A DNA stretch of 64,000 nt from Chelatococcus asaccharovorans. GTDB lineage: Bacteria; Pseudomonadota; Alphaproteobacteria; Rhizobiales; Beijerinckiaceae. The stretch's first letter is position 1, and the number at the start of each line of letters is the position of its first letter. The notes below the pieces were generated by a model that saw only the letters and a program-made list of their open reading frames with translations, searched no databases and was not told where the DNA came from. This document shows positions 39,022-49,295 of this stretch, piece by piece. Made by a program: the position numbers and the translations under genes. The stretch is from the NCBI RefSeq assembly GCF_003201475.1, contig NZ_QJJK01000006.1, forward strand, positions 310,001 through 374,000, in the 5' to 3' direction.

Positions 39022-39687
39022 TCAGGCGTCCTGTTCACTGCGTTTACGACCATCGGCACCGATGGCCAGCGCCCGTTGCACGGCCGGCCGCGCCTTGATC
39101 GCCATCAGCCAGCGCTTGATCGCCGGGAAGCGTTCGATGTCGATGCCCTGCCGGTCCCACAGCTTGACCCAGCCGAAGCTTGCGATATCGGCGATCGTGT
39201 AGTCGTCTCCCGCCAGATAGGGATGCCGCGTCAGGCGATGGTCGAGCACGCCGTAGAGACGCTCGACCTCGGCCGTGAAGCGGTTGATCGCATAGGGGAT
39301 TTTCTCCGGGGCATAGATGCGGAAATGATGCGCCTGGCCCGCCATAGGGCCGAGGCCCGCCACCTGCCAGAACAGCCATTCATCGACGGCAACACGCTGG
39401 CGCTCGTCGCGCGGATAGAACTGGCCGCTCTTGTTGCCGAGATAGCAAAGGATCGCGCCGGATTCGAAGATCGAAATCGGCTCGCCGCCTGGGCCGTCCG
39501 GATCGATGATGGCCGGGATCTTGTTATTGGGGGAGATCGCCAGAAACTCTTCCCGAAATTGCTCGCCTTTGCCGATATGAACGGGGCGAACCACGTAGGG
39601 AAGCCCGCATTCCTCCAGCATGATCGTAATCTTCCAGCCGTTCGGTGTCGGCCAATAAAAGACCTCGATCGGTTTAGGGTCGCTCAT
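39022..39687 (-). CDS. Glutathione S-transferase family protein (YfcG/YghU-like)
   Basis: A 221-residue thioredoxin-fold plus helical protein. The N-terminal domain IEVFYWPTPNGWKITIMLEECGLPYVVRPVHIGKGEQFREEFLAISPNNKIPAIID with the NNKIPAI cis-proline segment and the SxFESGAIL glutathione site (SIFESGAILCYLG) match the nu-class/YfcG group, which often act as disulfide-bond reductases rather than classic conjugases. Substrate unknown. Confidence 0.88.
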   Translation of the reverse strand: MSDPKPIEVFYWPTPNGWKITIMLEECGLPYVVRPVHIGKGEQFREEFLAISPNNKIPAIIDPDGPGGEPISIFESGAILCYLGNKSGQFYPRDERQRVAVDEWLFWQVAGLGPMAGQAHHFRIYAPEKIPYAINRFTAEVERLYGVLDHRLTRHPYLAGDDYTIADIASFGWVKLWDRQGIDIERFPAIKRWLMAIKARPAVQRALAIGADGRKRSEQDA

Positions 39688-39913
39688 GAAAGCTCCATCC
39701 GGCCTGCTGTCCCGTCTCGCGGCAGCACCATGGAGAAACCTATGCCGACAGCGAAACTATACCAAGTGGGATAGCGCACAATCACGCCACAAGCATTAAC
39801 ATGAATTTCCCCGTCGCGTTCAATTGCCGTTCAGCTCACGGGGCGCACCCTGCCGTCGGTGCATTGGGGGTAACCTGAACAGCCGCCTCAGCGCGCTTAT
39901 TGCGAGGAAAAAC

Positions 39914-40297
39914 ATGTTTAAGCCAATTATCCGTTCCATCGCCGCCGTTTCCGTTATCGCGGCCTTCGCGCTGCCTGCCAGCGCCCAAACGTCGCAGCCA
40001 CAGACCCCGCCAGCGACGACGCAGAGCCAGGCGCCGGCAAAAGCCAAGCCTGCACCCGCCAAGCCTGCAACAGCCAAGTCTGTGCCCGACAAGCCTGTGC
40101 CCGACAAGCCTGCACCCGCGACCGCCGCGAAACCCGCGGACGCCCCGACCGCAAAGAAGCCGCCGAGCGAGGCGCAGCTCGCGGCGCAGGCCCGGATGAA
40201 GGACTGCGGCGCCCAATGGCAGAAGGCCAAGGCCGCCAACACCACCGGCGGCAAGACCTGGCGCCAGTTCTCCAGCGAGTGTCTCAAGCAGCGCTGA
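39914..40297 (+). CDS. Small exported protein with a PsiF-like C-terminus
   Basis: 127 residues. MFKPIIRSIAAVSVIAAFALPASA is a signal peptide. A Pro/Lys/Ala-rich linker with repeated KPAP/DKPVP units follows. The C-terminal 35 residues (RMKDCGAQWQKAKAANTTGGKTWRQFSSECLKQR) have two cysteines in a pattern like the PsiF repeat (KxC...SECLK), a phosphate-starvation-linked domain of unknown function. The start at 39914 is set by GAGGAAA seven bases upstream. Confidence 0.8.
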   Translation: MFKPIIRSIAAVSVIAAFALPASAQTSQPQTPPATTQSQAPAKAKPAPAKPATAKSVPDKPVPDKPAPATAAKPADAPTAKKPPSEAQLAAQARMKDCGAQWQKAKAANTTGGKTWRQFSSECLKQR

Positions 40298-40313
40298 CCA
40301 CGCGCCGACGTCG

Positions 40314-40345
40314 TCATGCCTCGGGCTTCAACCCGGGGCATGAGA
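40314..40345. repeat. REP-like hairpin before the methyltransferase gene
   Basis: An imperfect inverted repeat tcatgcctcggg/cccggggcatga lies in the 157-base gap between two plus-strand genes. It resembles the small variant of the gtcat-cccgg element. Confidence 0.55.
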
Positions 40346-40454
40346 CCCGCGCGTGGATCGCGCGCGAGCGCAGCGCCGTCACGCTTATGGCACAGACTGG
40401 CGCTAGAAGCTGTCTGGAGTGCGCAAGGGCAGCCATCAGCGGTAAGGCACAGCA

Positions 40455-41252
40455 ATGAACGATACGGCCTTCAATCCCCACCGCTTCCAGACGACGGTGC
40501 CCTTCTACGCGCGCTTTCGCGTTCCCTATCCGGCCGCGCTCATCCAGTTTGTCGCCGATCATCTCGCGCTGCCGCCGCACGCCCCGATCCTTGATCTCGG
40601 CACGGGCCCCGGCCTCCTGGCGATCGCCTTTGCGCGGCTGGGACATGATGTGACCGCGGTCGATCCCGAACCCGCGATGCTCGATGCGGCCCGGGCCGCT
40701 GCCGAAGAGGCGGGCGTGCCCGTCACCTTCGTGCGGGGCTCGTCGTTCGACCTCGACCGGCTCGGCGGTCCCTTCCAGCTCGCGACAATGGGGCGCTCCT
40801 TTCACTGGATGGATCGCGAAGCAACACTCGCCACCCTCGACCGCATGATCGCCCCTGGCGGTGCCGTCGTCCTGTTCAGCGACGGCCAGCTGCCCTACCC
40901 CGGCCAGGAGTGGCGCAAAGCGGTACTCGAACCCCTCGCATCACACTATGCACCCGAGGAGGCGCGACAGCGCGAGGCGCGGCGCAGTCCTTCGCGTCCG
41001 CCGCATGAGGCCGTGCTTCTCGACTCGCCCTTCCGGCATCTCGAACGCCATAGCGTGATCTTCAAGCAGACCCTCGACGTCGACGCGATCGTCGGGCGCA
41101 CCTTCTCCATGTCGGTGACGTCACCGCAGGCTCTCGGCGCACGCAAGGACGCCTTCGAGGAGGAGCTGCGCCGGGGACTGGCGGCGCTGTCGCCCACCGG
41201 CCGGTTCGACGAAATCGTCGAGGTCAAGGCGCTCATCGCCCGAAGGGGTTAG
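40455..41252 (+). CDS. Class I SAM-dependent methyltransferase
   Basis: A 265-residue methyltransferase of the ubiE/Methyltransf_11 type. The SAM site is ILDLGTGPGLLAIAFARLGHDVTAVDPEPAML (motif I with GTGPG and the acidic ribose-binding D). The post-I segments are VTFVRGSSFDLDRL and QLATMGRSFHWMDREATL. Target molecule unknown; could be a small molecule or lipid. Confidence 0.88.
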   Translation: MNDTAFNPHRFQTTVPFYARFRVPYPAALIQFVADHLALPPHAPILDLGTGPGLLAIAFARLGHDVTAVDPEPAMLDAARAAAEEAGVPVTFVRGSSFDLDRLGGPFQLATMGRSFHWMDREATLATLDRMIAPGGAVVLFSDGQLPYPGQEWRKAVLEPLASHYAPEEARQREARRSPSRPPHEAVLLDSPFRHLERHSVIFKQTLDVDAIVGRTFSMSVTSPQALGARKDAFEEELRRGLAALSPTGRFDEIVEVKALIARRG

Positions 41253-41291
41253 CGCATTGTCCGACGGATGTGACGCGCCTGCCCCCACCGG

Positions 41292-41381
41292 CGTCATCCC
41301 GGCCTTGTGCCGGGGATCCCGATTAGAAGGGCAAGAGCTCTGCGCCTATCGGGATGGCCGGGACAAAGCCCGGCCATGACG
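41292..41381. repeat. Long palindromic intergenic element
   Basis: The arms read cgtcatcccggcc...gatcccgat and atcgggat...ggccatgacg, giving a hairpin of about 90 bases with internal mismatches and an inner short palindrome ccggccttgtgccgg. It is the widespread alphaproteobacterial repeat and lies between two convergent genes, where it may act as a bidirectional terminator. Confidence 0.8.
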
Positions 41382-41429
41382 GCTGAGGCTTCGTGATTCG
41401 ATCAGATTCGAAGCGTGCTCTCGCCGCCG

Positions 41430-41927
41430 TCACAGCGCCTTGTCGAAGCGATATTCGCGCGAATGCGAAATGTCGGCGAGCGCACGCGCTTCCGCGCCCT
41501 GGCTGTAGCCGAGCCGGACATAAAGACGGTGGGCGCTGGTAAAGCGTGTGTCGGACCAGGCCAGCATGGCCGTCGCCCCATGATGCCGGGCATGGGTCTC
41601 GGCATGGGCGACGAGGCGTGCGGCGAGCCCGCGCCGCCTGAGATCGGGCCGGACATAGAGCCGGTGCAACTCGGCAATGCCGGGTTCGGGATAATCCAGC
41701 GCAATGCACGCGCCGACACGCCCATTGTCGTCCTCGATCACCCAGAAGCCGCACCCGTCCGCCCCATAGGCTCCTGCGGGAGACACGAGGTCCGGCAGGT
41801 CGTCATGCGGATCGACATAGCAGCCGGGATAATCTGCGAAACAGAGCGCGATCAGCCCGAACAGGTCCTGCGCGTCGCCGTCGCGCGCAGGACGAAGCAT
41901 AGCGGCGGCCGCCGACACGTCACTCAA
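41430..41927 (-). CDS. GNAT family N-acetyltransferase
   Basis: A 165-residue Gcn5-type acetyltransferase. The acetyl-CoA site is [24 protein letters not shown] (R-x-x-G-x-A type loop). Beta strands and a C-terminal [14 protein letters not shown] follow. Substrate unknown. The start overlaps the end of gatB by eight bases, so it may be translated from the same message as gatCAB. Confidence 0.9.
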   Translation of the reverse strand: MSDVSAAAAMLRPARDGDAQDLFGLIALCFADYPGCYVDPHDDLPDLVSPAGAYGADGCGFWVIEDDNGRVGACIALDYPEPGIAELHRLYVRPDLRRRGLAARLVAHAETHARHHGATAMLAWSDTRFTSAHRLYVRLGYSQGAEARALADISHSREYRFDKAL

Positions 41928-43416
41928 TGCCGAGCTTGGCCTTCAGCAGCGCGTTCACGGCCTGCGGATTGGCCTTGCCGCCCGTCGATTTCATGACCTG
42001 ACCGACGAACCAGCCGAGCATCGTGGGCTTTGCCTTGACCTGCTCGACCTTGTCGGGATTGGCGGCGATGATGGCATCGATGGCCTGCTCGATGGCGCCG
42101 GTGTCGGTCACCTGCTTCATGCCACGATCCTCGACGATCTGCCGGGGATCACCGCCCTCGCTCCAGACGATCTCGAACAGATCCTTGGCGATCTTGCCGG
42201 AGATCACGTCCTCGCCGATGAGGTCGATAATCGCGCCGAGCTGGGCCGCCGAGACGGGCGAGGCGGTGACCGCCAGGCCCTCCTTGTTCAGCCGGCCGAA
42301 CAGCTCGTTGATCACCCAGTTCGCCACGGCCTTGCCATCGCGGGCGCCACCGTCGGACTTCGCCACGACGGCCTCGAAGAAATCGGCGGTCTCGCGTTCG
42401 GCCACCAGCACCGCCGCGTCATAGGACGACAGGCCGAAGCTCTCGACGAAGCGCGCCTTCTTCTCGTCCGGGAGTTCCGGCAGGCCACGCTTCAATTCCT
42501 CGACATAGGCCTCTTCCAATTCGAGCGGCAGGAGGTCCGGATCGGGGAAATAGCGGTAGTCATGCGCCTCTTCCTTCGAGCGCATGGAGCGGGTCTCGCC
42601 CTTGCCGGCATCGAACAGGCGCGTTTCCTGGTCGATCACGCCGCCATCCTCGAGGATGTCGACCTGACGGCGCGCCTCATACTCGATGGCCTGGCCGATG
42701 AAGCGGATGGAATTGACGTTCTTGATCTCGCAGCGTGTGCCGAGCGGCTCGCCGGGGCGGCGCACCGAGACATTGACGTCGGCGCGCAGGGACCCCTTCT
42801 CCATGTCGCCGTCACAGGTGCCGAGGTAGCGCAGGATGGTCCTGAGCTTCGTCACATAGGCCTTGGCCTCGTCGGCGGAACGCAGATCCGGCCGCGACAC
42901 GATCTCCATGAGCGCGACGCCCGACCGGTTGAGATCGACGAAGCTCATGGTGGGGTGCTGATCGTGCAGCGATTTGCCCGCGTCCTGCTCCAGATGCAGC
43001 CGCTCGATGCCCACCGTGAAGCGCGAGCCGTCGAGCATGTCGACGATCACCTCGCCCTCCCCGACGATCGGGCTCTTGTACTGGCTGATCTGGTAGCCCT
43101 GCGGCAGATCCGGGTAGAAATAATTCTTCCGGTCGAACACCGAGGTCAGGTTGATCTCAGCCTTGAGACCGAGGCCGCTGCGCACCGCCTGGGCCACGCA
43201 TTCGGCATTGATCACCGGCAGCATGCCCGGCATCGCCGCGTCGACGAGCGACACATGGTCATTGGGCTCGCCGCCGAACTCCGTCGAAGCGCCCGAGAAC
43301 AGCTTCGACTTGGAAGACACCTGGGCATGGATCTCCATGCCGATGATGATTTCCCAATCGCCGGTCGCCCCTTTGATGAGCTTGGCCGGATCGGCAGGCC
43401 GCGTGTGCGCATTCAT
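41920..43416 (-). CDS. gatB: Asp-tRNA(Asn)/Glu-tRNA(Gln) amidotransferase subunit B
   Basis: GatB holds the kinase and tRNA-binding part of the GatCAB enzyme that converts Glu-tRNA(Gln), and often Asp-tRNA(Asn), to the amidated form. The 498-residue product has [36 protein letters not shown], the [12 protein letters not shown] metal region and a C-terminal Yqey/GatB tail ending in [16 protein letters not shown] 43416 ([14 protein letters not shown]) is preferred to 43560, where the upstream residues are not family-like. Confidence 0.96.
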   Translation of the reverse strand: MNAHTRPADPAKLIKGATGDWEIIIGMEIHAQVSSKSKLFSGASTEFGGEPNDHVSLVDAAMPGMLPVINAECVAQAVRSGLGLKAEINLTSVFDRKNYFYPDLPQGYQISQYKSPIVGEGEVIVDMLDGSRFTVGIERLHLEQDAGKSLHDQHPTMSFVDLNRSGVALMEIVSRPDLRSADEAKAYVTKLRTILRYLGTCDGDMEKGSLRADVNVSVRRPGEPLGTRCEIKNVNSIRFIGQAIEYEARRQVDILEDGGVIDQETRLFDAGKGETRSMRSKEEAHDYRYFPDPDLLPLELEEAYVEELKRGLPELPDEKKARFVESFGLSSYDAAVLVAERETADFFEAVVAKSDGGARDGKAVANWVINELFGRLNKEGLAVTASPVSAAQLGAIIDLIGEDVISGKIAKDLFEIVWSEGGDPRQIVEDRGMKQVTDTGAIEQAIDAIIAANPDKVEQVKAKPTMLGWFVGQVMKSTGGKANPQAVNALLKAKLGIE

Positions 43417-43531
43417 GGCGTCAGTCTCATCTTGATCAATCGTTCGTGTTTTGGCTTCGCCCACCGCCCCGATGGCGTCAAGAGCCGCGGCGGCTTCGCG
43501 TCGGCGGCCGAACTCTGCCCGCGAGGCAAAC

Positions 43532-45013
<1,482 letters not shown>

Positions 45014-45119
45014 TGGGGCTCTCGTTTCAAAGGGGCAAGGTCATGGACGGATGTGAGCTCCGTCTGGAATGATATGGGTCTGCGGTGGCCGGCAACCGGC
45101 CAGCGCGAAGATGGCGTGC

Positions 45120-45407
45120 CTATTCCACGACCTTGGGCACCATGAAGAAATGGTCCTCCGTCATCGGCGCGTTGGCGACGATGTCATCGGGATAGCCGCC
45201 GTCGGTCACCACGTCCTCGCGTTGGATCAGCGCCATCGGCGTCACCGAGGTCATGGGCTCGACACCCGTGACATCAACGGTATCAAGTTCCTCGACGAAG
45301 GCGAGGATCGCATTCAACTCGCCCTGCAGATGGGGGATGTCGTCATCCGTGACAGCGATGCGCGCGAGATGCGCGATGCGGCGAACAGTGGTGGCGTCGA
45401 CGGACAT
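45120..45407 (-). CDS. gatC: Asp-tRNA(Asn)/Glu-tRNA(Gln) amidotransferase subunit C
   Basis: GatC is the small subunit that stabilises GatA. The 95-residue product starts [19 protein letters not shown] and contains [25 protein letters not shown] and LREDVVTDG-like [10 protein letters not shown], ending [15 protein letters not shown], all typical. ATG 45407 gives the right length; the frame stays open much further upstream, but those residues are unrelated. First gene of gatCAB. Confidence 0.96.
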   Translation of the reverse strand: MSVDATTVRRIAHLARIAVTDDDIPHLQGELNAILAFVEELDTVDVTGVEPMTSVTPMALIQREDVVTDGGYPDDIVANAPMTEDHFFMVPKVVE

Positions 45408-45522
45408 GGGCTCAAGCCGGATCTCGTTGCAGATCATGGGGCTATAGCACCCCGGCATTTCACGCCGCAACCCGCGTGACCACGCCGGGCGGAATTCCTG
45501 GCGGCAGGCCCCCGCCCCCGCG

Positions 45523-46032
45523 TCAGCCGCGCGCGGGATCCGCCGCGGCGCCTGCCGCCGGGGTTTCACCCGGCCGCGAAGGCGCATCCCCTTCGCCAGC
45601 AGGCGCCTGTGCGTCCGCAGAGGCCATCGCCTCGAGTTCACGCTGGCGCAGCCGGGCCGCTTCGGCCCAGGCTTGCGCACGCGGCGACGGGACGAGGTCG
45701 CGGCCAACGCGTACGATGCGGTCCGGGGGGATCTGCGCAGCAACCCCGCGCGCGGGTTTAACCCCGCAAGGCGGATCCTCGGCCGGCTCCGGCAATGGCG
45801 GGCGCGACTGATCCGCAAAGCGCCCTTCGACAGTGCCGCGATATCTCCAGGCCAGCCGCATACGCGTGCTTGCCATGGGAACGAAGGGGAGGTGATCGAT
45901 ATCGACGGCGACCCACCCCCCGCCCAGTTCATCATCATCCACCACAATCGCACGCGCGTCCGCGACGCCGGAGCTGTCTGTGCCCCTGCGTCCCGAGCCG
46001 CCTTGAATGGTATGCAGATGAGGACGCCTCAT
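45523..46032 (-). CDS. Hypothetical protein
   Basis: A 169-residue frame with coherent high GC at third positions and an ordered N-terminal half ([39 protein letters not shown]...). A Glu/Gln/Arg-rich helix ([19 protein letters not shown]) and an Ala/Pro-rich tail follow. I do not recognise a family. It lies upstream of gatC in the same direction. Overlapping plus-strand frames are less coherent. Confidence 0.6.
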   Translation of the reverse strand: MRRPHLHTIQGGSGRRGTDSSGVADARAIVVDDDELGGGWVAVDIDHLPFVPMASTRMRLAWRYRGTVEGRFADQSRPPLPEPAEDPPCGVKPARGVAAQIPPDRIVRVGRDLVPSPRAQAWAEAARLRQRELEAMASADAQAPAGEGDAPSRPGETPAAGAAADPARG

Positions 46033-46116
46033 TTACCGCCTTGGTAAAGACATCGTAAACGACCTTATCGCATCAAATGCCGGCAGATGCGATTCCCGGC
46101 TGGCCTCAGGGTTAAC

Positions 46117-46136
46117 GGCACGCGGGCTCGCGTGCC
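46117..46136. other. Hairpin between two minus-strand genes
   Basis: GGCACGCG/CGCGTGCC with the loop ggct lies in the 231-base gap between the metallo-hydrolase stop and the hypothetical gene. No T-run on either side. Confidence 0.4.
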
Positions 46137-46263
46137 CCCGCCGGAAACGCCGCCATATCCCGGCCAGAGCGCTTCATCTCCAGCCGTTGAGGATGCCCGC
46201 GGGGGGCCGTTCACACGCTGGCGTCCCGAAGCGCGAGCCCGCCGCGTCACCCTCCCCGAGCGA

Positions 46264-46965
46264 TCAGACCACGAATGCCTCGTTCTTGGTGGGAACGATC
46301 ACCCTGGTGTCCTGATCGTGCATGGCCGCGACGAATTTGTCGGCATTCGGCTCGATGATCGGGAAGGTGCCGTAGTGGCAGGGGATCGCGGCCTTGAGCT
46401 TGAAGAAGCGCCGGACGGCGAGCGCGGCGGTCAGCGGGCTCATGGTGAAACGATCGCCGATCGGCACCATGGCGACGTCCGGCTCGTGGATTTCGGCGAT
46501 GAGAGCCATGTCGCTGAAGATATCGGTGTCGCCCATATGATAGACGGTCGGCTCGCCATCCGCCTTGACGATCATGCCATTGGGGCTGCCCAGCGGGCGC
46601 TCCACACCCATCTCGCCGAGGCCCGCGGAATGATCCGCCCGCACAAGGCTCACGCGAAAGCCGCCGACATCGACGGTGCCACCGGTGTTCATCGGCTCGA
46701 ACTTCTCCAGGCCCTGGGACACGAACCACATCCCAAGATCATAGTTCGTGACGACAGTGGCGCCCGTCGCCTTGGCGATCGCCAGGGTATCGCCCACATG
46801 GTCGCCGTGACCATGCGTCACGAGGATGTGGCTCACGCCCTCGGAAACCTCAGCCACATCGGCGGTGAAGGCCGGATTGCCAGTGAAGAAGGGATCGATC
46901 AGCACCCCCTTGTCGGCAAAATCGAGACGGAAGGCGGAATGCCCGAACCAGGTGATCTTCATCAC
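46264..46965 (-). CDS. Metal-dependent hydrolase of the UPF0173 (metallo-beta-lactamase) family
   Basis: A 233-residue YtkL-like protein. The N-terminal [14 protein letters not shown] and the metal motif [10 protein letters not shown] (HxHxDH) are clear. Further ligands are in ADHSAG and [14 protein letters not shown], and the C-terminal His in CHYGTFPI. The real substrate of this family is not established. ATG 46965 or the next codon are both possible starts (MMKIT). Confidence 0.9.
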   Translation of the reverse strand: MMKITWFGHSAFRLDFADKGVLIDPFFTGNPAFTADVAEVSEGVSHILVTHGHGDHVGDTLAIAKATGATVVTNYDLGMWFVSQGLEKFEPMNTGGTVDVGGFRVSLVRADHSAGLGEMGVERPLGSPNGMIVKADGEPTVYHMGDTDIFSDMALIAEIHEPDVAMVPIGDRFTMSPLTAALAVRRFFKLKAAIPCHYGTFPIIEPNADKFVAAMHDQDTRVIVPTKNEAFVV

Positions 46966-47182
46966 ACTCTCCTCTGCACATGGACCGCCGGCGTGTCAGC
47001 GCCAGGGGATCTAAGAGGCTCGACCATAAGTCAGATCGGGATGGATCCGGAAGCCGTCCTTAGAGCAAATCCCGCTTAGATTGAATCAGCCGATGCGATC
47101 CAAGCCGGTGAGTCTGCTCGTCTAATGTGGAGCGAAGCCAATCCGCAACAGATGGACTTGCTGCGTGCGGCCTGCGTGCGGC

Positions 47183-47725
47183 CTAGACCGGCTCCAGCGG
47201 ACGATGGGGCGGGGACGGACGCTGAATGGCGATGGTATCGCCCGTGCGAACCACACCGTCGCGGAGGACGATCGCCATGACACCGGCTTTCCGGATGAGG
47301 CCACCCTTGGCATCGCGGCCAAGCACCGCCTTCAGGAGGCCCGGCTGGAAGTCGTTGATCTGGCCGCAAGGATTGCGCAGACCCGTGATCTCCACCGCGG
47401 CTTCACCGCCGATCGTCAGCACGGTCCCCGTCGGCAACGACAAGAGATCGACGCCCCGCGTCGCGATGTTCTCGCCCATCGCACCCGGAGTGACGCTGAA
47501 ACCAGCCTGCCGCAGTTCGTCAAAAAGCTCTCCATGAATAAGATGGACCTGGCGCAGATTGGGCTGCGTGGGGTCGACACGCACGCGGGAACGGTGCTTC
47601 ACGGTCTCGCCGCAATGGGCATCGCCCTCCACGCCCTGCCCGACGATGAGTCGGATCTGATCTTGATTGACCTTGCTGAAAGCATGGCCGAGGGCCCGGC
47701 TGACGGCCACGACGATACCACTCAT
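47183..47725 (-). CDS. MOSC domain-containing protein
   Basis: MOSC domains bind sulfur or molybdenum cofactor carriers. The 180-residue product contains VGQGVEGDAHCGE, VHLIHGELFDELRQAGF, GAMGENIATRGVDL and the ITGLRNPCGQINDF segment with the conserved Cys. It belongs to the stand-alone MOSC (YiiM-like) group. ATG 47725 has AGGAG eight bases upstream and is preferred to 47776. Divergent from ruvX. Confidence 0.88.
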   Translation of the reverse strand: MSGIVVAVSRALGHAFSKVNQDQIRLIVGQGVEGDAHCGETVKHRSRVRVDPTQPNLRQVHLIHGELFDELRQAGFSVTPGAMGENIATRGVDLLSLPTGTVLTIGGEAAVEITGLRNPCGQINDFQPGLLKAVLGRDAKGGLIRKAGVMAIVLRDGVVRTGDTIAIQRPSPPHRPLEPV

Positions 47726-47889
47726 CTTCCAATCTCCTGGTCGCCTCCCGGCGTGATGACCCATCTCCCGGATCACAGATCCTCCGGAACGGCAAGGTCA
47801 TCCGGGTGGATATCCGCCGGACCGACAAAAAGCGCGGGCATGACAGTTCCCGCCCGCGACCGCACCGGCAAGCGTGCTAACATGGCACC

Positions 47890-48387
47890 ATGACAACAAT
47901 CGTTCCCATAGACACCTTCGCGGATCTGCCCCGCACCGCGCGCCTCATCGGCATCGACCTCGGCACCAAGACCATCGGCCTCGCCCTGTCCGACGTGCAG
48001 CGCGTCGTCGCCACACCGTTGGAGACGATCCGTCGCGTCAAATTCACAGCTGACGCGGAACGGCTGACTGCGCTTTGCCGTACGCATGCCGTCGCCGGCC
48101 TCGTCGTCGGGCTGCCTCTCAACATGGATGGTTCGGAAGGCCCGCGCGCCCAGGCGACCCGCGCCTTTATCCGCAATCTCGACAAGCATCTCGACCTGCC
48201 CGTCGTCCTATGGGACGAGCGCCTGACCACGGTTGCCGTCAATCGTGCCATGATCGCGGCCGACGCCTCGCGCGCGCGCCGGGCCGAGGTCGTCGACAAG
48301 ATCGCAGCGGGTTACATTCTCCAGGGCGCACTCGACCGATTGTCAGAAATCGCGCGTCAAAATCGCGAACTTACAGAGCTTGGCTGA
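47890..48387 (+). CDS. ruvX: Putative pre-16S rRNA nuclease / Holliday junction resolvase RuvX
   Basis: A YqgF-fold RNase H-like enzyme needed for 16S rRNA 5' maturation. The 165-residue product has [38 protein letters not shown] and [16 protein letters not shown], followed by [15 protein letters not shown]. Those give the usual D/E/D active-site set. Divergent from the MOSC gene, with little space (about 160 bases) for promoters. Confidence 0.94.
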   Translation: MTTIVPIDTFADLPRTARLIGIDLGTKTIGLALSDVQRVVATPLETIRRVKFTADAERLTALCRTHAVAGLVVGLPLNMDGSEGPRAQATRAFIRNLDKHLDLPVVLWDERLTTVAVNRAMIAADASRARRAEVVDKIAAGYILQGALDRLSEIARQNRELTELG

Positions 48388-48439
48388 TAAGCAAAAAAAC
48401 CTCGCGAAAGCATGGCGGATCAGCATTTTCTTCTCGCGT

Positions 48440-48690
48440 GAGAGCCTGAATTCATGCTAGAATTCTACCATTGCCTGTAGTGTATTTTTATCCTTTTATT
48501 ATACTCTTACATTTCAAATTAGAGATCATTTTTTATCATTTCCACGAATGGATTCATGAATCATGCTTGCCAGCAGCCGCGAAGAAAGCTCAAAAGGAAA
48601 AATTGACAAATATAGAATTCTTGAGAAAAACAACAGCAACTTTGCTGACGCCTGTGAAGTTGCTGAGTATATTGCCCAGCTTTCAGGTGA
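48440..48690. other. AT-rich islet after ruvX
   Basis: A segment of about 250 bases is far richer in A+T than the rest of the window, with runs such as tattatactcttacatttcaaatt. A 12-base-spanning GAATTC...GAATTC pair lies at its left edge (48449-48466). It contains the 5' part of a small gene. Confidence 0.75.
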
Positions 48691-48838
48691 AATGGCTGCG
48701 ATGTCACGCAATGCGCAGCTCGACGTGATCGCCTATTTTCTCGAAATGGTACGCGAGGAAGCGCGCAAGACGGCCAAGCGAAAGCATCCGCCCGCGAGTA
48801 TGCAGCTCACATCACGCAACCATAGAAGCCAGAAATAG
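48563..48838 (+). CDS. Small hypothetical protein
   Basis: 91 residues, cytoplasmic, mostly helical and Lys/Glu-rich. The block EYIAQLSGEMAAMSRNAQLDVIAYFLEMVREEARK resembles a family of ~70-residue uncharacterised proteins I know from Hyphomicrobiales (YIAQL...MA...LD.LAYFLEMAR.EA), whose function is unknown. The first ~30 residues lie in the AT-rich islet and have A/T-ending codons, so the true start may be a later ATG, such as that of MAAMSRN at 48690. Confidence 0.65.
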   Translation: MLASSREESSKGKIDKYRILEKNNSNFADACEVAEYIAQLSGEMAAMSRNAQLDVIAYFLEMVREEARKTAKRKHPPASMQLTSRNHRSQK

Positions 48839-49295
48839 GCCGTGAAGGCGATCCTTCCAGAAGGATTGCGGCGTAGGCACATGTATACTGACAACAACAG
48901 TTTAGAATTGCCCTGGAACAAGTTGATTTGATACGGAACCACCGTGTCGTTCCGGGGCGGGCCGAAAGGCCCGAGCCGGGAACCCATGAACACCGCGCCT
49001 AACCGGGGAGGCACAGTCCGACGCCTCTTCCTGTCCGACGCCGTGTTCATGGGTTGCCGGGCTTCCCGGGTTCCGGGCGCCTCAGGCTCGTGGCTCCTCG
49101 GGCTCCTGGCTCCTCGAGTTCCGGGCGCCTCAGATTCCGGGCTCCTCGCTGACGCGAGGGATTGGCTGCGCATCATCATGCACGGGCACATTCACCGGCT
49201 TTGATGGCCTGGGCTGATGCAATCCAAAGCCGATTCAGTCCAAGCTGGATTTGCTTTAGGATTGATTCTGCTCGGCAGTCGGATAATGAACGTTT
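48839..49295. repeat. Gene-free region with palindromic and direct repeats
   Basis: No gene supported. AACCCATGAACAC at 48981-48993 pairs with GTGTTCATGGGTT at 49043-49055, a 13-bp perfect inverted repeat. After it comes a stretch with near-direct copies of gttccgggcgcctcag (around 49068 and 49119) and repeated ggctcctcg units. The right end (49200-49270) contains a relative of the gatgcaatccaaa/gattcagtcc element of this order. Must also hold the cyclase promoter. Confidence 0.65.

Noticed and set aside
48440-48838. Prophage or genomic island remnant
   Set aside because: Only a few hundred bases are AT-rich, with no integrase, attachment-site duplication or phage gene.
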